From positions 1 to 52,252 of the forward strand of contig CALUWB010000006.1 of assembly GCA_944324375.1 (NCBI GenBank): a stretch of 52,252 nt of DNA, in the 5' to 3' direction. The notes beneath the pieces are model-generated. The model saw only the letters and a list, made by a program, of their open reading frames with translations, ran no database searches and was not told the origin of the DNA. A program made the position numbers and the translations under genes. Below, piece by piece: positions 43,398 to 52,212 of this stretch. This DNA comes from Candidatus Gastranaerophilales bacterium. GTDB taxonomy: Bacteria; Cyanobacteriota; Vampirovibrionia; Gastranaerophilales; Gastranaerophilaceae. Each line of letters begins with the position of its first letter. Position 1 is the first letter of the stretch.

Positions 43398-44360
43398 ATG
43401 AAATTTAATCAACTGGAAGAATTAATAAAAAATTCTAAAAAAATATTAATTGTATCTCATATAAATCCAGACGGAGATGCTATTGGCTCTGTATGTTCAA
43501 TGTACACAACCATTTATGATAATTTCAAAAAGAAATCAGATATTTTAGTTGTTGGACATTTACCAAATTCTTATAAATTTTTGCCAAACATTGATAAAGC
43601 TGAATTTAAATTTGATGATTCAATGGTTTATGATTTAGTTATAACATTAGATGTTGCAGCATTAGATAGATTATCAAATGCAAAAATTTTATTTGAGAAA
43701 GCTAAATCAACTATTAACATCGATCATCACAAAACAAATAATCAATTTGGAAATATTAATGTAGTAAAAGGGAATGCAAGTTCTACAGGCGAAGTTTTAT
43801 TAGAAATTTATAACGAACAAAATTGGAAAATTTCTTTAGATTCAGCTATTGGATTATATACTGCAATTTTAACTGATACAGGTGGATTTAGGTATGAAAA
43901 TACATCTGAAAATGTTTTTAAATCAGCTGCTCAACTTGTTAAAATCGGGATCAATCCAAATGAAATTTACAAACATTGTTATGAATTAAAATCTAAGAAT
44001 TTTGTAATGTTTCAAAATTATTGTATAAATAAAGCTGAATTTGCACATAATGATAAAATTGCATACTCTACTGTATACAAAAGAGATATTGAAAGATTCA
44101 ATGGAGAAGAAGATTTCACAGAAGGACTTGTTGAAATTTTAAGAGCAATCGAAACAACTGACATTGCATTTTTAGCTAAGGAGGTTGATTCAAAAACAAC
44201 AAAAATTTCAATGAGAAGCAAAAAATCAGATGTAGCAGAAATATGTTCAGTATATGGTGGAGGGGGGCATACTTTTGCAGCTGGTTGCACAATAAAAACA
44301 AACATTGAAGGAGCTGTTAAAAGAATGTTAAAAACCATAGAGGAGAAAATTTATGGGTAA
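43398..44360 (+). CDS. nrnA: DHH-family phosphoesterase, NrnA-type
   Basis: 320 aa. Catalytic motifs HINPDGDAIGS (~20-30), TLDVAALDR, the DHH motif IDHHKTN (~105-111), ILTDTGGFRYENTS, and a C-terminal DHHA1 domain with GGGGHTFAAGC. NrnA degrades nanoRNA (2-5 nt) and dephosphorylates pAp. The brkB-like gene overlaps its 3' end by 8 nt, with an AGGAG RBS inside nrnA. Confidence 0.93.
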   Translation: MKFNQLEELIKNSKKILIVSHINPDGDAIGSVCSMYTTIYDNFKKKSDILVVGHLPNSYKFLPNIDKAEFKFDDSMVYDLVITLDVAALDRLSNAKILFEKAKSTINIDHHKTNNQFGNINVVKGNASSTGEVLLEIYNEQNWKISLDSAIGLYTAILTDTGGFRYENTSENVFKSAAQLVKIGINPNEIYKHCYELKSKNFVMFQNYCINKAEFAHNDKIAYSTVYKRDIERFNGEEDFTEGLVEILRAIETTDIAFLAKEVDSKTTKISMRSKKSDVAEICSVYGGGGHTFAAGCTIKTNIEGAVKRMLKTIEEKIYG

Positions 44361-45237
44361 GGCTTTTGATTTTGTTGTAAAGACAGTCAAATCTATTATC
44401 GATAATGATTTTTCAGGAATGGCAGCTGAGATGAGCTATATGCTTGTTATTGGGATTTTCCCTTTTATGTTGTTTTTAATGTCTTTATTCAACCTTATTG
44501 GTAAAAACTATTTTATGAATCCATTATTTATATTTATGGAACGAGTCATGCCAGATGATTCAATAAGGTTGATTATTAGTGTACTTAACCAAGTATTAGG
44601 ATTCCAAAAAGGTACAACTGTTGCTATCGCAGCGTTATTAATAACTTTATTTATGTCAATGAATGCTTTATCTGTTATTATTAAAGGATTAAACAGAGCA
44701 TACAAAGTTGAAGAAACAAGAGCATTTATTTATACAAGATTTTTATCTTTATTAATGGTTATAGTAAACACTTTGGTATTATTTTTAAGCATAAATATAA
44801 TAATTTTTGGTAAAGTTATTATCAGATTTTTAACAGCATTCATAAATCTTTCACCACATATTGCTGATATGTTACTTGCAATCAGATGGCCTATTGCATT
44901 TATGGCATTATTCTTAATGGCATTTTTACAGTATTATATTTTCCCAGACGTTAGTTGGTCTGATAGATTGAAACGAAAAAGTGCATTACCTGGAACAATA
45001 TTTTTCTGTGTAATATGGTTAATTGCGTCAGGAGGTTTTTCAATCTACGTTAACAAATTACATACTTATAACTTTGTATATGGTACAATCGCAGCATTTG
45101 CAATGTTAATGGTATGGTTTTATTTTACCTCTATGCTTATTCTTATCGGAGGAGAAATTAATTCTCAAGTTCATGACAAATTAGAACAAGATGAGCTTAT
45201 TGCAATTATGGAAGCAGAAGAAAACGAAGAATTATAA
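44353..45237 (+). CDS. YihY/BrkB-family inner-membrane protein
   Basis: 294 aa, about six transmembrane helices (~30-50, 80-105, 130-155, 175-195, 210-230, 240-265). Family phrases: SGMAAEMSYMLVIGIFPFML, MSMNALSVIIKGLNRAYKVEETR, FPDVSWSDRLKRKSALPGT and YGTIAAFAMLMVWFYFTSMLILIGGEINSQ, each read in parts. The function of this family is not settled (once called RNase BN by mistake). Translationally coupled to nrnA. Confidence 0.92.
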   Translation: MGKAFDFVVKTVKSIIDNDFSGMAAEMSYMLVIGIFPFMLFLMSLFNLIGKNYFMNPLFIFMERVMPDDSIRLIISVLNQVLGFQKGTTVAIAALLITLFMSMNALSVIIKGLNRAYKVEETRAFIYTRFLSLLMVIVNTLVLFLSINIIIFGKVIIRFLTAFINLSPHIADMLLAIRWPIAFMALFLMAFLQYYIFPDVSWSDRLKRKSALPGTIFFCVIWLIASGGFSIYVNKLHTYNFVYGTIAAFAMLMVWFYFTSMLILIGGEINSQVHDKLEQDELIAIMEAEENEEL

Positions 45238-45241
45238 CCAA

Positions 45242-45276
45242 AACGCAACAGCTATAAATTAAATAACTGTTGCGTT
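45242..45276. terminator. Possible terminator hairpin between convergent genes
   Basis: AACGCAACAG / CTGTTGCGTT, 10-bp stem with a 15-nt A/T loop. On the minus strand only TTTT follows; on the plus strand the U-tract is poor. Confidence 0.5.
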
Positions 45277-45301
45277 AAAATTCATAAAATAATAGTAATT
45301 T

Positions 45302-45658
45302 CTATTGTTCAGTTGCTTCTTGCAATTTATCACAAGCATCACATTGTGGCATTGGTTTGCAATTATCACATGGAGCAACTGTTTTTTGGCAAGGATCACA
45401 TTGTGCTTTTTGTTCACAAGGATTGCATTTTGCCTTACAAGGGTCACAAGTATTTTTCTTGCAAGGATCACATTTTTCTTTTTTACATTTGCATTTTGGT
45501 TTGCAAGGATCACAATTGTCTTTCTTACAAACTTTTTCACATTTTGGACAAGTACCCCAATTTGCAGGGTTTAAATTTCTCCAACAAAATGCGTGAGATG
45601 CTGTTGTACTTGCAGCGATTGCAACTAATAATGTTGTAGCTAATAATGTTTTCTTCAT
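45302..45658 (-). CDS. Secreted cysteine-rich CxxC-repeat protein
   Basis: 118 aa. A clear signal peptide (MKKTLLATTLLVAIAASTTASHA) and a ~95-aa mature part with 20 cysteines. CDPC occurs four times, with CPKC, CNPC, CDNC and CDAC also present, separated by lysine-rich linkers. The start follows AAGGAG. CxxC arrays may bind metals (zinc, copper, iron) or form disulfides in the envelope. I know no named family that fits. Other open frames here, on both strands, are by-products of the repeats. Base composition is more G/C-rich than its neighbours because of TGT/TGC-GAT-CC codons. Confidence 0.8.
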   Translation of the reverse strand: MKKTLLATTLLVAIAASTTASHAFCWRNLNPANWGTCPKCEKVCKKDNCDPCKPKCKCKKEKCDPCKKNTCDPCKAKCNPCEQKAQCDPCQKTVAPCDNCKPMPQCDACDKLQEATEQ

Positions 45659-45804
45659 AATATCTCCTTTTTCTTATCGACATCCAACGTCGCACATTTT
45701 CATGTTACAAACCCAATAAAAAATGACTATTCCCCAATCGGAGATACCATAAAGATTAATTTTTTAGTTTGATGTATAATAAGTTTAAAAATGAGGTTTA
45801 GGAA

Positions 45805-47802
45805 ATGAGTAAATATTTATTAGAAATAGGGGTAGAAGAACTACCGTATAAATTTATTCCATCTGCAATTAAGCAGTTGAAAGAAAGTTTCGGGAAATTT
45901 TTAGAAAACAATCATATTGAATATTCAGATATTAATGTTCTTGCAACACCAAGAAGATTGGCAGTTATTATTGATGGATTGGCAGATTCCCAACCAGATT
46001 CTGAAAAAGTTTTTAAAGGTCCTATCAAAAAAATTGCTTATGATGAAAATGGGAATTTAACAAAAGCTGGGGAAGGTTTTGCAAAGAAAAATGGAATCAA
46101 TCCTAGTGATTTATATGTAGAAGACGATTATGTTTTTGCTAAAGTTTTCACAAAAGGAAAAGATACTAAATCAATTCTTACAGAAAACATTTCTAATATC
46201 ATATTAAAACTTCAAGGCTCACACTTTATGAGATGGAGTTGTCACGATGAAAAATTCTCTCGTCCTATCAGATGGATTGTATCTGTATATAACAACGAAG
46301 AATTACCTGTACAAATTTTAGATATTAAATCATCAAGATTTTCAAGAGGTCATCGTTCTTATACTCAACCTGTTGAAATCAAAAATATTGATGATTACAA
46401 AGACGAATTAAGAAAAGCTTATGTAATTGTTGATCAAAACGAAAGACAAGCAAAAATTGTTGAACTTGCAAAAGAAGAATCAGCAAAAATTGGAGCTACA
46501 ACAAGAATTTCTGATGATTTATTAGAAGAAGTTACATATATTTGTGAATGGCCGGTAGCTGTTGTTTGCAACTTTGATGAAGAATTTCTTACAATTCCTG
46601 ATGAAGTTACAATTACAGTTATGGAATCTCACCAAAGATATTTTGCACTATTTAAAGATGGCAAGCTTACAAATAAATTCATTACTATTGCAAACTACAT
46701 TGGTGATGACTTCTCAAATATTCAAGCAGGAAACTTAAGAGTTATCAAAGCAAGACTTGATGATGCTGTGTTCTTTGTTAAAAATGATACTAAAAAACCT
46801 TTAGAAGATTATGTTGAAAACCTTAAAGGTATGACATTCCAAAAAGGTATGGGATCTGTTTATGATAAAACTCAAAGATTAATAAAATTAGCAAAATCTA
46901 TAAACGAAGAAGTGAATAACGGTCAAGATTCTGAAACTGTTATTAGAACAGCATATCTTTGTAAAGCAGATTTAGCAACAAACCTTGTATTCGAATTCAC
47001 AGAACTTCAAGGATATATTGGTTCTGATTATGCAAAATTAAACGGAGAAGCTCAAGGTGTTGTTGAAGGGATTAAAGAACACTACTTCCCACTAAATGCA
47101 GATAGCGAACTTGCAAAATCAATCGAAGGTCAAATCGTTGGTATTGCAGATAAAATTGATACTATATGTGCAGTATTTGCATCAGGCAAAAAACCTACAG
47201 GTTCTTCTGATCCACTTGGTGTTAGACGTGCAGCTTTAGGTATTATCAAAACAGTTATCGAAAATAAATTAAACTTAAATATTTCTAATCTTATTAAATC
47301 AGCTTTAGAACTTTTACCTGTTCAAGTTGATTGCCAAAAAGATGTTGAAGAATTCTTTGTTCAAAGATTAGTTATATTCTTAGCTGATAATTATAAGAAA
47401 GATGTTCTTGAAAGTTGCTTAAACAACAATCCACTTTCAAATTTATCAGACTACATGGCAAGAGTTAATGCAATAGCTAAACTTGATAATCCAATGATGA
47501 TAGAAAATGCAAATAGAATTATCAGAATTCTAAAAGATGCATCTATTGATAATATTGATGAAAGCTTATTCGTAGATGATGCTGAAAAGAAATTGTATGA
47601 ATGTATGAAAGAAGTAAACTTCACAAACGATTATGATAACTATATCAAACAATTAATCGGATTAAATGCGCAAATCGATAATTTCTTTGAAAAAGTTCTT
47701 GTTATGGATAAAGATGAAAAAATCAAAAATAACAGAATCGGACTTTTAACAGCATTAAAGAAAGATTACGATAGAATCGCAGATTTTTCTAAGTTGCACT
47801 AA
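45805..47802 (+). CDS. glyS: Glycyl-tRNA synthetase beta subunit
   Basis: 665 aa. Diagnostic opening LLEIGVEELPYKFIPSA, TPRRLAVIIDGL, FMRWSCHDEKFSRPIRWIVS-like segment (MRWS...FSRPIRW), AVVCNFDEEFLTIPDEV, MESHQRYFALF, RVIKARLDDAVFFVKND and KPTGSSDPLGVRRAALG. It works with GlyQ in the alpha2-beta2 bacterial enzyme to charge tRNA-Gly; glyQ is not in this window. Slightly shorter than the usual ~690 aa. Confidence 0.97.
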   Translation: MSKYLLEIGVEELPYKFIPSAIKQLKESFGKFLENNHIEYSDINVLATPRRLAVIIDGLADSQPDSEKVFKGPIKKIAYDENGNLTKAGEGFAKKNGINPSDLYVEDDYVFAKVFTKGKDTKSILTENISNIILKLQGSHFMRWSCHDEKFSRPIRWIVSVYNNEELPVQILDIKSSRFSRGHRSYTQPVEIKNIDDYKDELRKAYVIVDQNERQAKIVELAKEESAKIGATTRISDDLLEEVTYICEWPVAVVCNFDEEFLTIPDEVTITVMESHQRYFALFKDGKLTNKFITIANYIGDDFSNIQAGNLRVIKARLDDAVFFVKNDTKKPLEDYVENLKGMTFQKGMGSVYDKTQRLIKLAKSINEEVNNGQDSETVIRTAYLCKADLATNLVFEFTELQGYIGSDYAKLNGEAQGVVEGIKEHYFPLNADSELAKSIEGQIVGIADKIDTICAVFASGKKPTGSSDPLGVRRAALGIIKTVIENKLNLNISNLIKSALELLPVQVDCQKDVEEFFVQRLVIFLADNYKKDVLESCLNNNPLSNLSDYMARVNAIAKLDNPMMIENANRIIRILKDASIDNIDESLFVDDAEKKLYECMKEVNFTNDYDNYIKQLIGLNAQIDNFFEKVLVMDKDEKIKNNRIGLLTALKKDYDRIADFSKLH

Positions 47803-47824
47803 TAAATATATTAATTAAACATAT

Positions 47825-47856
47825 AAAAAAGGCTTTGGGAAACCAAAGTCTTTTTT
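47825..47856. terminator. Bidirectional terminator after glyS
   Basis: AAAAAAGGCTTTGG-GAAA-CCAAAGTCTTTTTT, one G-T pair, GNRA-type loop. Confidence 0.9.
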
Positions 47857-48001
47857 AATCAAAATACTCTCTACCTTTAGTCAAAATAATTTTATCATCT
47901 TTCAAATCTATCTTAACTAAATGTTTTTCTGGATTTATTTCTAATATTTCAAGTAGTGCTTTAGGAATAACAACACTATAACTTGCACTCGCTTTTCTCA
48001 T
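47855..48001 (-). CDS. AbrB/MazE-like swapped-hairpin DNA-binding protein
   Basis: 48 aa from ATG 48001 (GGA about 7 nt upstream). ASYSVVIPKALLEILEINPEKHLVKIDLKDDKIILTKG, read in parts, fits the SpoVT-AbrB fold (x-S-x-x-[VI]-x-IPK-x-[LI]-x-x-L-x-[LI]). An in-frame extension to GTG 48088 would add a hydrophobic N-terminus (~20 residues) without a visible RBS; this would be a membrane-anchored AbrB protein and is less likely. No toxin gene is adjacent, so it is not an obvious antitoxin. Confidence 0.6.
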   Translation of the reverse strand: MRKASASYSVVIPKALLEILEINPEKHLVKIDLKDDKIILTKGREYFD

Positions 48002-48172
48002 CTTTTTTCCATAAAAATATTTTATCATTTTACTTGAAAAATGTACATAAAAATAAAATATAACTAATATAAGCAAGAGTGATTTCACTACTTTAGTAGA
48101 ATGTTTTATATTTTTTTCGATTTAACCTAATACAATAAGGGAATAAGTTTTCCCAACATAGGAGGTTAAATT

Positions 48173-48721
48173 ATGAACTATACAGATATTGAATTAGAAG
48201 GAATTGATGTAAACGGAAATCAAACTAAAATGAAGTTAGCTGATTTAAAGGGTAAAAATATTATTTTATATTTCTATCCAAAAGATGAAACACCGATTTG
48301 TACAAAAGAAGCTCAACATTTTAGAGATGCAATAAGCAAATTACCAGAAGATACTGTTGTTATTGGAGTAAGCCCTGATAATATTGAATCTCATAAGAAA
48401 TTCTTTGAAAATCACAAGCTCAATTTCAAAATATTATCAGATACAGAACACAAACTAGCAAGAGCTTTTAAGAATTTGAAAAACGATGTTGAAGAAAAAG
48501 CATCTGATATAAAAGATAAAATGGAAGAAAAACGAATTGAAATGAAAATTAAACACGCAGAAAAACAGATGGAAAAAGAATGGAAAAAAAGTAAAGATAA
48601 GCCAATAACAATGCGTTCTACTTTCATTATAGGGAAAGACGGCAATCTTCTCAAAGAAATGCGAGATATAGACATCAGAGGTCATGTTGATGAAGTCGTA
48701 GAATACGTAAAAAATTTATAA
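48173..48721 (+). CDS. Peroxiredoxin (Bcp/PrxQ type) with charged helical insertion
   Basis: 182 aa. Peroxidatic site FYPKDETPICTKEAQHFRD with C43; T40-x-x-C is retained, but the resolving Cys found 5 residues later in PrxQ is Gln48, so it looks 1-Cys. About 45 residues (~100-147, Lys/Glu-rich coiled coil) are inserted between the LARAF segment and RSTFIIGKDG, where family members have ~15. The thioredoxin fold is otherwise complete. It reduces peroxides, presumably with an external thiol donor. RBS AGGAGG, 7 nt before the ATG. Confidence 0.9.
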   Translation: MNYTDIELEGIDVNGNQTKMKLADLKGKNIILYFYPKDETPICTKEAQHFRDAISKLPEDTVVIGVSPDNIESHKKFFENHKLNFKILSDTEHKLARAFKNLKNDVEEKASDIKDKMEEKRIEMKIKHAEKQMEKEWKKSKDKPITMRSTFIIGKDGNLLKEMRDIDIRGHVDEVVEYVKNL

Positions 48722-48730
48722 ATTAACATT

Positions 48731-48760
48731 AAGGAGTCGTAACATTACGACTCCTTTTTT
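48731..48760 (+). terminator. Peroxiredoxin gene terminator
   Basis: AAGGAGTCGTAA-CA-TTACGACTCCTT with T-run; very tight loop. Confidence 0.88.
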
Positions 48761-48785
48761 CCATCTTTGTAGTATCCTATTTTCT

Positions 48786-50786
48786 ATGATAAAAAAATTA
48801 ATCATCATAGTATTATTATTCATCATCTCAAATCAAGCAATAGCAAGTGTTATAAGTCCTGAATTAGAACTTGAAATGCGATATAACATCTCTAAAATTT
48901 ATGGAGAAGAGAACACAGATGAGATTTATAAAAATATAGAAAACCTTGCTAAAAAAGCAAAAATCCAACGACCTAGAACTTTAATTCAAGATGATTTAAC
49001 ACGAAGTTCGGATTGGTACAAAGATGAAATTATTTATATGTTCTACATTGACCAATTTGGAACAGATAATCAAAAAAAATCCAATACTTTTAAAGATGGG
49101 ATAAAAATGCTTGATTACCTAAAAGATTTAGGAATAACAACAATTTATATCCTACCTTTTGCAGACTCTCCAATGGGCGATTCAGGTTTTGACGTTAAAA
49201 ACCCTAACAATGTTAGACAAGATTTAGGAGGAATGAAAGAATTTAGAGAATTTGTAAAAGCTGCAAGAGAAAAGGGGTTCAAAATAAAAGCAGATTTAAT
49301 CCTTAATCATTTTTCCGACCAACATGAATGGTTCCAAGAAGCATTAAAAGGAGATTTAGATAAACTAAACTACTTTATCATAAGAGAGGACATGCCTGAA
49401 TATACAAAATATGTTGATAAGAAAAAAGGGACAATAATTGAATACAAAGAACCTAACGGGAAAGTATCTAAACGCAGACTAATATTTCCTGATATCACTG
49501 AAAATCATTATAGGAAAGTTACTATAAATAACAAAGATTATTATATATATCATACATTTTATCCCTTCCAATTAGATATAAACTGGGAAAATCCTAAGGT
49601 TTTATACTACTGTCTTGATAGCATAAGTTATTGGGCAAATATTGGAATTGATATCTTTAGAATGGACGCTATCCCATATTTTTCAAAAGAAGAAGGGACA
49701 GATGCAGAAAACTTAGACACAACACATTATATAGTAAAACTCTTAAGCGAATACATCCAAGCCACAGCCCCTCGTTCAGTTCTACAAGCAGAAGCCTGTC
49801 AAAAACCTAAAGATATTCTTCCATACTTTGGAGAAGAAAGAGAAGTTAACACATACATTGATAATCGAATTAAACGAATAAATCGCACTGACGAAATTCA
49901 AATAGCATATCATTTTCCATACATGCCAGCACTTTGGGCAATGTTTATAACAGAAGATAATAGATATTTTATTGATGCAAACAAACACACACCCAAAATT
50001 CCTGAAACAGCAAGTTGGGCAACATTTTTAAGAGTACATGATGAGCTTACATTAGAAATGATTACTCCTGACGATAGAGAATTAATCTATAATGCACTTG
50101 AACCTAAAGGATGTGAGTTTAGGAAAGGTTTGGGAGTAAGTGGAAGAACAGCAAATTTCTTAGACAATAATCCTGATAGAATAACTCTTGCGTTCTCAAC
50201 TCTACTTTCAATGCCAGGGATTCCAATTATTTATTATGGAGATGAAATAGCAGCACAAAATAATTTTGAATATGCTGATAATTACGCAGAAAAAAGAAAA
50301 AAACAGCTTAAGAAAAATAAAATAAAACTTTTAACCTTCTTTGATAGCAGAGATATCAATAGAGGTGACATTACTTACAAAGCTTTTATGGATTCAATGA
50401 AAAGAAAAAATACACTAAGTTCAAAAGTAAGATTTAAAATTAAACAAATGATTAAACTTAGAAAAATAAACCCAGCACTCGCAAGAGGTTCTTTTGAAAT
50501 AATAAAAACAAAATTACCATCAACTTTTGCATACATAAGAACATATAAAGATACAAAATTTTTAATCGTTCATAACTTATCTAAAGAGAAACAAAAAGTT
50601 GAAATTTCACTCCCTTCTGAAATTCTTGAAAAAGATAACGACGGATATGTAAACTTTAAAAATCTACTTGATAATAAAAAATATAAAACAAAAATTTCAT
50701 TAACAGATAAAAAAATACATCTATTAATGCAACCATATTCTACAATGTGGCTAAAAATTCTAACAACTAAACAAGGTAATATTTAA
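48786..50786 (+). CDS. Exported GH13 enzyme, trehalose synthase (TreS)-like
   Basis: 666 aa. An N-terminal signal peptide (MIKKLIIIVLLFIISNQAIAS), a ~75-aa linker, then a GH13 barrel: DEIIYMFYIDQF, DYLKDLGITTIYILPF, LILNHFSDQHEWFQEA, GIDIFRMDA (nucleophile D294), LQAEACQ (acid/base E336), and LRVHDELTLEM (D419). REGT/EEGTDAENLDTTHY, HFPYMPALWAMF and TPKIPETASWATF match TreS, which interconverts maltose and trehalose. TreS is normally cytosolic, so export is unusual. A C-terminal beta domain closes the protein (~575-660). Substrate inferred. Confidence 0.9.
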   Translation: MIKKLIIIVLLFIISNQAIASVISPELELEMRYNISKIYGEENTDEIYKNIENLAKKAKIQRPRTLIQDDLTRSSDWYKDEIIYMFYIDQFGTDNQKKSNTFKDGIKMLDYLKDLGITTIYILPFADSPMGDSGFDVKNPNNVRQDLGGMKEFREFVKAAREKGFKIKADLILNHFSDQHEWFQEALKGDLDKLNYFIIREDMPEYTKYVDKKKGTIIEYKEPNGKVSKRRLIFPDITENHYRKVTINNKDYYIYHTFYPFQLDINWENPKVLYYCLDSISYWANIGIDIFRMDAIPYFSKEEGTDAENLDTTHYIVKLLSEYIQATAPRSVLQAEACQKPKDILPYFGEEREVNTYIDNRIKRINRTDEIQIAYHFPYMPALWAMFITEDNRYFIDANKHTPKIPETASWATFLRVHDELTLEMITPDDRELIYNALEPKGCEFRKGLGVSGRTANFLDNNPDRITLAFSTLLSMPGIPIIYYGDEIAAQNNFEYADNYAEKRKKQLKKNKIKLLTFFDSRDINRGDITYKAFMDSMKRKNTLSSKVRFKIKQMIKLRKINPALARGSFEIIKTKLPSTFAYIRTYKDTKFLIVHNLSKEKQKVEISLPSEILEKDNDGYVNFKNLLDNKKYKTKISLTDKKIHLLMQPYSTMWLKILTTKQGNI

Positions 50787-50796
50787 TTAAAGCTTA

Positions 50797-51258
50797 TTAA
50801 TGTTTCAAAAATTTAGCTAACTTCAATTTTGTAAACCAACCAGCTTTAGGTTTTACAGCATCAAAAATTACTCGTTCATTTGAAATTAATTTTTCTCTTA
50901 AATCTGCCGTTTTAGGATATAAACTTAGATAACTTTTAGCATGTTCATGAAGATATGGAGCAACTTTTTCTGATGCATCACACATTTTAATATTTCTCAC
51001 ACCAATAATAGATTTTTTAAGAAAATCTTTGTACGCGCCAATATTACCCATCTGTATATCTTCAACAGTTTCTTTTCCATATTTATCAATAGAGCGTTTT
51101 ATAGAATCATGCATAATAAGATTAGCAATAGATGGAGATTTTTTACTTTCTTGATAATAATTAATCATTGAATTGACCATTCTATCATCATTATTTCTTG
51201 CATATCTATACGCATCAGATGCATGCTGTCTTACAATATTAAAATCCATTCTTTCCAT
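50797..51258 (-). CDS. Hypothetical helical protein, 153 aa
   Basis: Soluble, all-helical, no signal peptide. It has repeated-looking units (ASDAYRYARNNDDRMVNSMINYYQ; SIKRSIDKYGKETVEDIQMG). RBS AAGGGGC is 8 nt before ATG 51258. It lies 14 nt downstream of the L,D-transpeptidase gene, so the two are likely co-transcribed. No family recognised. Confidence 0.65.
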   Translation of the reverse strand: MERMDFNIVRQHASDAYRYARNNDDRMVNSMINYYQESKKSPSIANLIMHDSIKRSIDKYGKETVEDIQMGNIGAYKDFLKKSIIGVRNIKMCDASEKVAPYLHEHAKSYLSLYPKTADLREKLISNERVIFDAVKPKAGWFTKLKLAKFLKH

Positions 51259-51272
51259 ATATGTATTGCCCC

Positions 51273-51977
51273 TTATTTTATTAAAACTAATGTTCCAACT
51301 TTAACTTCTTTAGCAAATTGTTTTATTACATCATTTTCCATTCTTATACAGCCACCTGATTTGTGTTTCCCAATGCTTGATGGATCATTATTCCCATGAA
51401 TAAATTCACCATTAGAAGGTTCTTCTACACCTGTTTTAGGGTTAATAATTGTTAGATATAAAACATTAGGTCCATAAGGCTTTGGATTTGCTTTACGTTT
51501 TGTACCATAAGCTTTGCTATACGGATAATTTTCTATATGATGAACTCGTCTTATTCCTGGAGTTGTTGATGATTTGCCATTTGATTTTAAACTTCCTGTT
51601 GCTACATGATAACCATCGATAATTTCACCAGAATCATCATATCTATATAATTTATTTGTTTTAGTATCGACTATAATTCCAACATTTCTTTCTTTACCTG
51701 CAATAGTTATAAAAGGAGAAGGTGCAGCTTTTAATTCTTCTGCAGTTAATTTTGTTTGATTCTCAGGATTTATTATATCTTCAACCATTTCAATAGAATC
51801 TTGATGAACAAAAGTATCAGAATTTGCAGGTGAAATTGTATTCAAGCATAATGCCATACCAACAGTAGATAACAACATACGAGGAAAAGAATTTCCTCGA
51901 CTAGGATTTTCTACACACTGCTGTTTTTTTCTAGCCGTAAACGACACACTATTACTAACACCATAAAAATTTATCAT
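51273..51977 (-). CDS. L,D-transpeptidase (YkuD)
   Basis: The C-terminal ~150 aa form a YkuD domain: ITIAGKERNVGIIVDTKTNKLYRY, then GTKRKANPKPYGPNVLYL, and the catalytic HGNNDPSSIGKHKSGGCIRM with His and the nucleophile Cys intact. It cross-links or attaches proteins to peptidoglycan through L,D linkages and acts in the periplasm. The start is uncertain: ATG 51977 gives 234 aa, ATG 51992 adds 5, and TTG 52052 gives 259 aa; none has a good RBS. A hydrophobic segment (MLLSTVGMALCLNTIS) may be a signal or anchor. Confidence 0.85.
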   Translation of the reverse strand: MINFYGVSNSVSFTARKKQQCVENPSRGNSFPRMLLSTVGMALCLNTISPANSDTFVHQDSIEMVEDIINPENQTKLTAEELKAAPSPFITIAGKERNVGIIVDTKTNKLYRYDDSGEIIDGYHVATGSLKSNGKSSTTPGIRRVHHIENYPYSKAYGTKRKANPKPYGPNVLYLTIINPKTGVEEPSNGEFIHGNNDPSSIGKHKSGGCIRMENDVIKQFAKEVKVGTLVLIK

Positions 51978-52152
51978 ATTATGATAAAACATAATAAAAA
52001 TATTTTTTGCTACTAAAATAATAAAACTTAATGTAATTATTTTGTATCTCAAACCAAACCGGACTTTTAATATTTTAATACTCCTCCTTCGGAGGATGCC
52101 TCTACTTAGAATGATACTTAATCATTCTTGTAGAGTTCTTGTGCGTAGCACC

Positions 52153-52177
52153 AAAAAAAAGCGGCTTGTAAGCCACT
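52153..52177 (-). terminator. Terminator-like hairpin on the minus strand
   Basis: Minus strand AGTGGCTT / AAGCCGCT (one T-G) followed by eight T. It would end a leftward transcript entering from beyond the window, or act as an attenuator before the L,D-transpeptidase gene. Confidence 0.55.
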
Positions 52178-52212
52178 AAAATTTTTCCTAATTTGTCCCT
52201 GTCCGATTTAAA

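Noticed and set aside
45380-45540. Short repeated units resembling a CRISPR array
   Set aside because: The units are imperfect, in frame and encode CDPCK repeats; there are no constant repeats with unique spacers and no cas genes.
45305-45639. Several open frames on both strands over the Cys-rich gene
   Set aside because: The repetitive CDPC codons leave other frames free of stops. Only the minus-strand frame with a signal peptide, RBS and coherent CxxC pattern is convincing.
47855-48001. AbrB-like gene as the antitoxin of a toxin-antitoxin pair
   Set aside because: No toxin-like ORF is adjacent on either side; glyS and the peroxiredoxin gene flank it.
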